From an uncultured Clostridia bacterium (GTDB taxonomy: Bacteria > Bacillota > Clostridia > Christensenellales > Borkfalkiaceae), in NCBI GenBank assembly GCA_944330115.1, contig CALVIN010000006.1, forward strand, positions 1-64,000: a stretch of 64,000 bases of DNA. The letters run 5' to 3'. The notes beneath the pieces were generated by a model that was not told where the DNA came from, did no database searches, and saw only the letters and a list, made by a program, of their open reading frames with translations. Shown here one piece after another: positions 58,235-64,000 of the stretch. A program made the position numbers and the translations under genes. Each line of letters opens with the position of its first letter. The first letter of the stretch is position 1.

Positions 58235-59119
58235 ATGGAATATATAACGCTTTCAAACGGAGTTAAAATGCCGCAGCTCGGCTACGGCGTATACCGGGTG
58301 ACGAGGGAGGAGTGCGAGCGGTGCGTTTTTGACGCCCTCTCCGTCGGCTACAGGCATATCGACACGGCCCAGTCCTACTTCAACGAGGAAGAGGTGGGCG
58401 AGGCTATAAAAAAGTCGGGCATACCCCGCGAGCAGATTTTTATCACCACAAAGGTGTGGATAGAGCACTACGGCCACGACGAGTGCCGCAAGTCGGTGCT
58501 TGAGTCGATGCGCAAGCTGCAGACCGACCATATCGACCTCGTGCTCCTGCATCAGCCGTTTGCCGACTATTACGGCGCGTGGCGCGCCCTTGAGGAGCTG
58601 TATGCCGAGGGCAAGCTGCGCGCGATAGGCGTTTCAAACTTCGCGCCCGACAGGCTCGTCGATCTGTGCTCCTTCTCGCGCATAAGGCCCATGGTAAACC
58701 AGGTGGAAACGCACCCGCATAACCAGCAGAAAGTTGCGCATGAGTGGATGAATAAATACGGCGTCGCGCACGAGGCGTGGGCGCCCTTCGGCGAGGGCAG
58801 GGGAGGGCTGTTTGACGAGCCCGTGCTCAAAAAAATAGGCGCCAAGTATGGCAAAACTACCGCGCAGGTAATGCTCCGCTGGCACCTGCAGCGCGGCATA
58901 ATAGTTATCCCCAAGTCCGTCCGCAAGGAGCGCATGACCGAAAATTTTGACGTGTTTAACTTCACTCTCTCCGATGAGGATATGAACGCCATTGCAGCGC
59001 TCGATAGGGAGCAGTCGTCCTTCTTCTCGCACACCGATCCCGCCACCGTGGAGATGTTCGTGCGCATGGTAGAGGAGCGCCGCGGACATACGCACGACAC
59101 CGTCAAAAAGAATTGGTAA
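58235..59119 (+). CDS. Aldo/keto reductase
   Basis: NADPH-dependent carbonyl reductase of the AKR superfamily, 294 residues. The catalytic tetrad is visible: Asp in HIDTAQSYFNEEEVG with Tyr about 48, Lys in TTKVWIEHYG and His in VLLHQPF. GVSNFAPDRLVDL and the phosphate-binding IPKSVRKERMTEN follow. It resembles the AKR5 group. A strong AAGGAGG lies 8 nt before the ATG. The substrate is open; a role in detoxifying aldehydes under LysR control is an inference. Confidence 0.92.
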   Translation: MEYITLSNGVKMPQLGYGVYRVTREECERCVFDALSVGYRHIDTAQSYFNEEEVGEAIKKSGIPREQIFITTKVWIEHYGHDECRKSVLESMRKLQTDHIDLVLLHQPFADYYGAWRALEELYAEGKLRAIGVSNFAPDRLVDLCSFSRIRPMVNQVETHPHNQQKVAHEWMNKYGVAHEAWAPFGEGRGGLFDEPVLKKIGAKYGKTTAQVMLRWHLQRGIIVIPKSVRKERMTENFDVFNFTLSDEDMNAIAALDREQSSFFSHTDPATVEMFVRMVEERRGHTHDTVKKNW

Positions 59120-59265
59120 AACACCGTTTGCGGGGCATGCCGTGCGCCTTGAAAACGCGGCGCAAATTGCCGCTTTCACAACGCAAAATATAACCTTAAA
59201 ATTTAAAAAGACCCCACAGTATGCCCCAACCAACGGCAATTTTAAAAAATTTGCGGAGGAAAGAT

Positions 59266-59958
59266 ATGAAGATAAAATTTTTTAAAAGATGTTTGACTGC
59301 GCTTGTGTGCTGCCTTGCGGCGGGCTGCATGGCGCTTACCTTTGCCGCCTGCGCAAACGACAATACGCCGAGCGGCGGCACCGATGATACAGGCGGCGTA
59401 CAGCAACCCGATACCCCCGAAACGCCCGACGAGCCTGAAACGCCAGAGGAGCCCGAAGAGGACGGAGTGCTTGTGGTATACTTTTCTGCCACGGGCAACA
59501 CAGAAAATGTGGCGGAATATATCGCCGACTACACGGGCGGCGACATTTTCGAGCTCGTGCCCGCAGATCCCTACACGTCGGCCGACTTGCGCTGGACGGA
59601 TGATAACAGCCGCGTGGTGAGGGAGTACGAGGCAAAGCAGGCGGGCACGCTGCAGACGGTGCAGCTTATTGAAGACACCGTCGAAAATTGGGCGGAGTAT
59701 GATACCGTATTCCTCGGCTTCCCCATCTGGTGGTACGAGGCGGCGTGGCCTGTGTATGACTTCGTGGAGAGCAACGACTTCACGGGAAAGATGGTTTATA
59801 CCTTCTGCACCTCGTCAAGTTCGGGCCTCGGCAACAGCACGCAGGTGCTTGCAGATATGGCGGGCGGCAGCGGCAACTGGCAGGACGGCCGTAGGTTCTC
59901 CTCTGGTGCCTCGCGGTCGACTGTGGAGAGCTGGCTCGAGGGGCTCAATATAGCATAA
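59266..59958 (+). CDS. Flavodoxin-fold lipoprotein
   Basis: Exported flavodoxin-like protein of 230 residues. It has a signal peptide (KIKFFKRCLTALVCCLAAGC) with a candidate lipobox ending FAAC (Cys about 31) and a Pro/Glu/Thr-rich spacer (about 36-68). A flavodoxin domain follows with the FMN loop YFSATGNTENVAEYIA, GFPIWWYEAAWPVYDFVES and the C-terminal CTSSSSGLGNST. Such proteins often go with aldo-keto reductases in clusters controlled by a LysR regulator, as here. The ATG at 59266 follows GGAGGAAAGAT. It may pass electrons outside the membrane; partner unknown. Confidence 0.88.
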   Translation: MKIKFFKRCLTALVCCLAAGCMALTFAACANDNTPSGGTDDTGGVQQPDTPETPDEPETPEEPEEDGVLVVYFSATGNTENVAEYIADYTGGDIFELVPADPYTSADLRWTDDNSRVVREYEAKQAGTLQTVQLIEDTVENWAEYDTVFLGFPIWWYEAAWPVYDFVESNDFTGKMVYTFCTSSSSGLGNSTQVLADMAGGSGNWQDGRRFSSGASRSTVESWLEGLNIA

Positions 59959-59989
59959 CGAGGGGTAAAATTCCATGAAAAATGCCATT

Positions 59990-60135
59990 AAAAAGTTATT
60001 TGCCGAGAGGCGGGCATTACAGTGGAGGAGCACGTTTACGAGGGCGTGGGGCACGGTTTTGGCGCCGGCAACTCCTCCTGCAACCGGATCCCGCCCTTCG
60101 ACGAATTTTTAACAGATATTTTTGAAAGCAACTGA
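59990..60135 (+). pseudogene. Remnant of an alpha/beta-hydrolase (C-terminal end)
   Basis: A frame ending in TGA at 60135 encodes CREAGITVEEHVYEGVGHGF (catalytic-His loop of dienelactone-hydrolase-like esterases) and continues to a plausible C-terminus, DEFLTDIFESN. Just upstream it is closed by a TAA, and no N-terminal part exists. A second, different remnant of the same fold lies at 60493-60664. Confidence 0.65.
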
Positions 60136-60317
60136 ACTGCGCTAAATTGTTTTTGTGCCGTTATTTTGGCCATATATGGGGGTGTATTGCATTTTCCGTG
60201 GCTGCACTCTCACTATAAATTATGACGGAACAGAAAGTCAGTGGAATGCAATTTTAAAAAATCAGACTTGGAACATGAATGCTGATATCACTATAAATTT
60301 TGCGAGGTAACTTAAAA

Positions 60318-60492
60318 ATGAAAAAGGTTCTGATTCTTTCCGGCAGCCCCAGGAAGGGCGGTAATTCCAATATATTGTGCGACCAATTCGCAAAGGGCGC
60401 GCGGGAGGCGGGAAGTGTAGTGGAAAAGATACGCGTCGCCGATAAAAAGATAGCTCCCTGCCGCGCCTGCTACTATTGCCGCGACCACGGCG
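60318..60492 (+). pseudogene. N-terminal fragment of an NAD(P)H-dependent flavin oxidoreductase
   Basis: The ATG (GAGG 12 nt upstream) starts KKVLILSGSPRKGGNSNILC, the FMN-binding loop of the flavodoxin-like oxidoreductases, and continues to CRACYYCRDHGG. There the homology stops after about 58 residues; a full protein has 180-200. The frame runs on into unrelated sequence up to 60908. A deletion has probably joined it to an esterase tail. Confidence 0.75.
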
Positions 60493-60664
60493 GCATCGCA
60501 AATTGGCGCACCATGCAGCGGCGTATAGAGGCGCTCTCTTCGATGGGGTGCCCGCGGAATTTTATGTGTATAGCGGCCTCGGCCACGGCTTCGGCCTGGG
60601 CACGGGCACCGTCGCCGAGGGGTGGTTTGACCTCGCCGTCAACTTTTGGGAAAGAAACAGATAA
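60493..60664 (+). pseudogene. C-terminal esterase fragment with frameshift
   Basis: In the oxidoreductase frame there is NWRTMQRRIEALSSMG. About 60548 the homology moves by one base to PAEFYVYSGLGHGFGLGTGT and ends NFWERNR-stop at 60664. Together these read as the catalytic-His end of an alpha/beta-hydrolase, with a single-base shift. It cannot make a working enzyme. Confidence 0.7.
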
Positions 60665-60904
60665 TAATTTTGCCCGCGGAGCGCAATCTCTGCGGGCTTT
60701 TATGTTGTGCGGGTGCGAGCGAACTTTAAATGTAAAAAATTCATATGCTGATAGTGGGCGAGGCGCGCCTGATGTGCGCGTGCCGCATGTTGTGTTTTAT
60801 TGCATGTTGGCGGCAGTTTGCGCGCACCATGTGCGTATATGGCCGCTTTATGCCGCGCATATAGTGCCGTACATTTGGCGTGCCGCCCGAATAAAGAGGT
60901 ATGT

Positions 60905-61729
<825 letters not shown>

Positions 61730-61738
61730 AAAAATGCA

Positions 61739-61767
61739 ATTGCCCCGCATATATGCCGCAACTATTT
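61739..61767. repeat. GCATATATGC palindromic repeat, reverse copy
   Basis: AATTGCCCCGCATATATGCC then GCAACTATT, 10 nt past the collagen-like gene. It is the exact reverse complement of most of the copy at 30859. Confidence 0.8.
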
Positions 61768-61847
61768 AATATTTAACGGCAATTTTGCGAATATGGTCGG
61801 TTCAAAAAAATAAGCGACCTTGCATTGCATATAATGTAAATTAAAAT

Positions 61848-61999
61848 GCGGCGCGCCCGAATTTTCGGGCGCGCCGCTCTGCTGTAAAAAATAAATATAT
61901 TGCAATTAAAAATTAAATTATTTAAATTTAAATAAAAAATAATTAAAAATTTATTTTAAATAAAAAAGCAGCGTCGGCGGAATTTTCCGCCGACGCTGC
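61848..61999. terminator. Two AATT-centred palindromes in a convergent spacer
   Basis: GCGGCGCGCCCGAA and its complement (61848-61877), and GCAGCGTCGGCGGAA and its complement (61968-61999), are separated by 90 bp of almost pure A/T. One probably ends the collagen-like gene and the other the opposing surface-protein gene. No gene is seen between 61730 and 62108. Confidence 0.7.
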
Positions 62000-62108
62000 C
62001 GCATTCTTGTGCCTTGGTTTTTCTGTGCCATAGCGCCATATGCCGCGCTTTGCGCTTATTTAAATTAAATTAAAATAATAAAAACAAAGTAAAAATTTAA
62101 TTTATTTA

Positions 62109-63563
62109 TTACATTTTTTCTTCGAAGTCGTTGTCGTACGTGTCGCCGCCGTCGCCTTCGGTCTTGTTTTTCTTCTTGCGCCTGTTGGAGCCGCTGACGT
62201 ATGCAAGGTATGCAACGCCCGCTATAACGAGCACCACTATGACTATAACGAGCACGACGGTGAGTATTACGTTCTCTTCGCTGTAATCTTCGGGCGCGGT
62301 GGGCTCGGTAAATTCGCCGTCTTCGCCCGAGAAATTATACACGGTGAGGAAGGCGGTTGCCACATAGCCCGAGGTCGCCGTGCCGTCGTCCGAAACATAT
62401 ACCACCCTGCAGAAGTCCGCCTCGAGCGCGCCGTCTGCCTGTGCCTGTCCGTCCGCGGTTATCTGGCTGAGCACGCTCACCTCCGCGCCGGCGTCGAGCG
62501 ACAGAAGTCTGGTCGCCTCGCACATATAGGGCATGCTGTATATGCCCGCGGGGTAGTTGAGTTTCGCCTGCTCAAAGGGGGCGGCGGAGGTCGTAAGGTT
62601 GGCCTTTACGCTCGTGGCATACGTCACATAGGTCTTGCTGCCTGTGGCGATTATGTCGGCATTGCCGGTTGTGCACAGCACGAGAGCGTAGCACTCGGTG
62701 TCCGTTCTGCGGGTGGCGGGAGTTTCCTCGCTGCCCACGGTGACGAAGTATGCGCCTGAGAGGTCCGAAAGGTCGATCTCGGTGACGTACTGCCCCGCCG
62801 GTACCAGCCTGTACTGCGCCGACGGGTTTTTGAGCAGCTGCGCGGTGTTGCCCACGGCAATTGTTTCGCCCTGCGATTCGTCGGTATAGCGGAAGGTATA
62901 GCCTATCACGGCTATGTTTGTTATGCTCGTGCCCGCAACTACGCACAGTCCGCCGTCGAGCAGGGCATATACATTGCCTCCTATCACTTTGAGGTCGGTA
63001 TAGCGCCCTGCGGGGAAGTCGGTGCGCACGGCGGCCATGTCGGTGACGCGCAGCGTGCCGTCGTCTACCGAATAGGCGAGTGAGCCGTTGGTTATAATTC
63101 CGCTCTGAACGGGCGGCATGGTCTGGTCGCTCTCTGTCACCGTGCCGTCGGAGTAGAGGTATACTCCGCTGCCGTCGGAGAACAGCAGCCCCTCGCTGCA
63201 ATAGCTCATGTCGGTGATGTTTGCCGAGCTGCCCGAGGAGGCGTGGTCGTAGGCATAGAGCGCCTCGCCGTCGTTCACAAGTACTCCGCCTTCGTATACA
63301 TACACGCCCATGCCGCTTGCGTCGGTGGTCAGATCTGCACTGCCTCCTTCGTATATGTATATCTGCGAGCCCTTGGAAAAGGCGAATTGGTTTTCGCCCA
63401 CGGCGTAGTTGTCGAAGCCGCCGAGGTCGAGTTCCGAAACAAAGTCGGGATAGACCGTCGTCGCGGCGTCTGCATATTTGGTTGTAAGGCCGAACGCGGC
63501 GCCGCAGGTGAGCGTTGCCGCCGCGGTTGCGGCGCATAATAAAACTGCTAATGTCCTTTTCAC
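62109..63563 (-). CDS. Secreted, C-terminally membrane-anchored protein of unknown function
   Basis: Not recognised. The 484 residues have an N-terminal signal peptide (VKRTLAVLLCAATAAATLTC) and a long extracellular part with repeating beta-strand phrases (SKGSQIYIYEGGSADL, GMGVYVYEGGVLVNDGEAL, GSGVYLYSDGTVTES) that suggest a propeller. Near 400-440 a SH3-like stretch (FCRVVYVSDDGTATSGYVAT) follows. The end is one membrane helix (about 430-456) and a Lys/Arg then Asp/Glu tail. The start is GTG 63563, 7 nt after TATAAT, so probably leaderless; the frame continues to 63677 without support. Confidence 0.72.
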   Translation of the reverse strand: MKRTLAVLLCAATAAATLTCGAAFGLTTKYADAATTVYPDFVSELDLGGFDNYAVGENQFAFSKGSQIYIYEGGSADLTTDASGMGVYVYEGGVLVNDGEALYAYDHASSGSSANITDMSYCSEGLLFSDGSGVYLYSDGTVTESDQTMPPVQSGIITNGSLAYSVDDGTLRVTDMAAVRTDFPAGRYTDLKVIGGNVYALLDGGLCVVAGTSITNIAVIGYTFRYTDESQGETIAVGNTAQLLKNPSAQYRLVPAGQYVTEIDLSDLSGAYFVTVGSEETPATRRTDTECYALVLCTTGNADIIATGSKTYVTYATSVKANLTTSAAPFEQAKLNYPAGIYSMPYMCEATRLLSLDAGAEVSVLSQITADGQAQADGALEADFCRVVYVSDDGTATSGYVATAFLTVYNFSGEDGEFTEPTAPEDYSEENVILTVVLVIVIVVLVIAGVAYLAYVSGSNRRKKKNKTEGDGGDTYDNDFEEKM

Positions 63564-63570
63564 GCTAAAA

Positions 63571-63599
63571 ATTATACCACACCCCGCCGAGCTTGTAAA
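63571..63599 (-). promoter_or_regulatory. Sigma-A promoter, leaderless arrangement
   Basis: On the minus strand: TTTACA (63599-63594), 17 bp, TATAAT (63576-63571), then 7 nt to the GTG at 63563. Confidence 0.8.
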
Positions 63600-63934
63600 G
63601 ATTTTTAAAATAATGAGTGTAATTTTTGTGCGCATGCATGCGCGTATCTTGCCGAAAGTGCACGGAATGGGGCGCATTTTTTTATGTTTGTCGTCCGTCG
63701 GACAGATTTCCCGCCGCGGGGCGGGCGGCGCTGTATATCGTACTGCCGCCGCGAAGTCGCGTAAAAATGTGCCCGCACGGCAGGTAAAAAGTTGCGCCGT
63801 GCGCCTTTGTAACAGAAATTTTCTTATAAATTGCCATAAAAATTTTTTAATTATGAAGATTCTGTCATATTTATCGGGTATAATCTAAACAGAAAACAAA
63901 CAAATGTTCGTATTTTTAAGCGAGAGGCGTAAAA

Positions 63935-64000
63935 ATGAGGTTGAAGGCCATACTAAAATTTTACTTTAAGCCGGAGGAGGCGGAGACCAGGCTGAACAGG
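63935..64000 (+). CDS. Start of a gene cut by the window edge
   Basis: Twenty-two codons from ATG 63935 (MRLKAILKFYFKPEEAETRL...), preceded by GAGGCGT as ribosome site. A -10-like TATAAT lies at 63879-63884 without a clear -35. Too short to name. The spacer 63600-63934 shows nothing else. Confidence 0.55.
   Translation, partial: MRLKAILKFYFKPEEAETRLNR

Overview
The window looks like chromosomal DNA of an anaerobic, endospore-forming Firmicute of the class Clostridia. The evidence is direct: pro-sigma-E with its processing protease SpoIIGA (53813-55399), SpoVT with a flippase and a MazG fusion in the Bacillus order spoVT-yabM-yabN (49266-52609), a YlbJ-type sporulation membrane protein, a PdaB-like deacetylase and a BclA-like collagen repeat protein. 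Coding DNA is GC-rich, while spacers contain blocks of pure A/T, which fits an uncultured gut lineage. Naming a family (for example Christensenellales) would be a guess. No rRNA, tRNA, CRISPR array, prophage or intact IS element was seen.

Layout. 377-8621 (minus strand): a surface-glycan locus with a Wzm/Wzt-type ABC exporter, a GT4 glycosyltransferase, a phosphoglycosyl transferase, a GlfT2-like galactofuranosyltransferase, UDP-galactopyranose mutase and a cytidylate-kinase-like protein. Together these predict a lipid-linked, galactofuranose-containing polymer exported by an ABC transporter. 9196-15154: a membrane-anchored beta-lactamase-fold protein without its metal ligands, the shikimate operon aroC-aroB-aroE-aroQ-aroK, and an SDR reductase. 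15369-21864: dGTPase-like protein, dnaG, rpoD, trmK, nif3 and a zinc-ribbon protein, the macromolecular-synthesis cluster known in Clostridia. 21930-23250: a gene-free stretch with a probable new small RNA and a mosaic of hairpin repeats. 23251-29433: a GDSL hydrolase, a flavoprotein, an archaeal-type AspRS, 6S RNA, bioY, alr and a folate cyclo-ligase.

29402-36809: an unknown membrane protein, rsmD, coaD, DAHP synthase, pheA, ylbJ, a patatin and rarA. 37051-42580: a T-box leader (probable Asn specifier) followed by bacterial-type aspS and gatCAB, a unit for making Asn-tRNA by transamidation. 42903-48894: deacetylase, double-OB SSB, T-box-leuA, lgt and an AEC carrier. 49188-55399: the sporulation block described above plus dus. 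55624-64000: a second rarA, a LysR regulator, an aldo-keto reductase, a flavodoxin lipoprotein, a patch of decayed genes, the collagen-like protein, a large surface-anchored protein of unknown function, and the first codons of one more gene.

The most unusual general features are: start codons lying 6-7 nt downstream of near-perfect sigma-A promoters (probable leaderless mRNAs); two standalone candidate ncRNAs; at least three dispersed palindromic repeat families; two AspRSs and two RarA proteins; and two mutually exclusive hairpins in the spoVT leader behind a sigma-G-like promoter.
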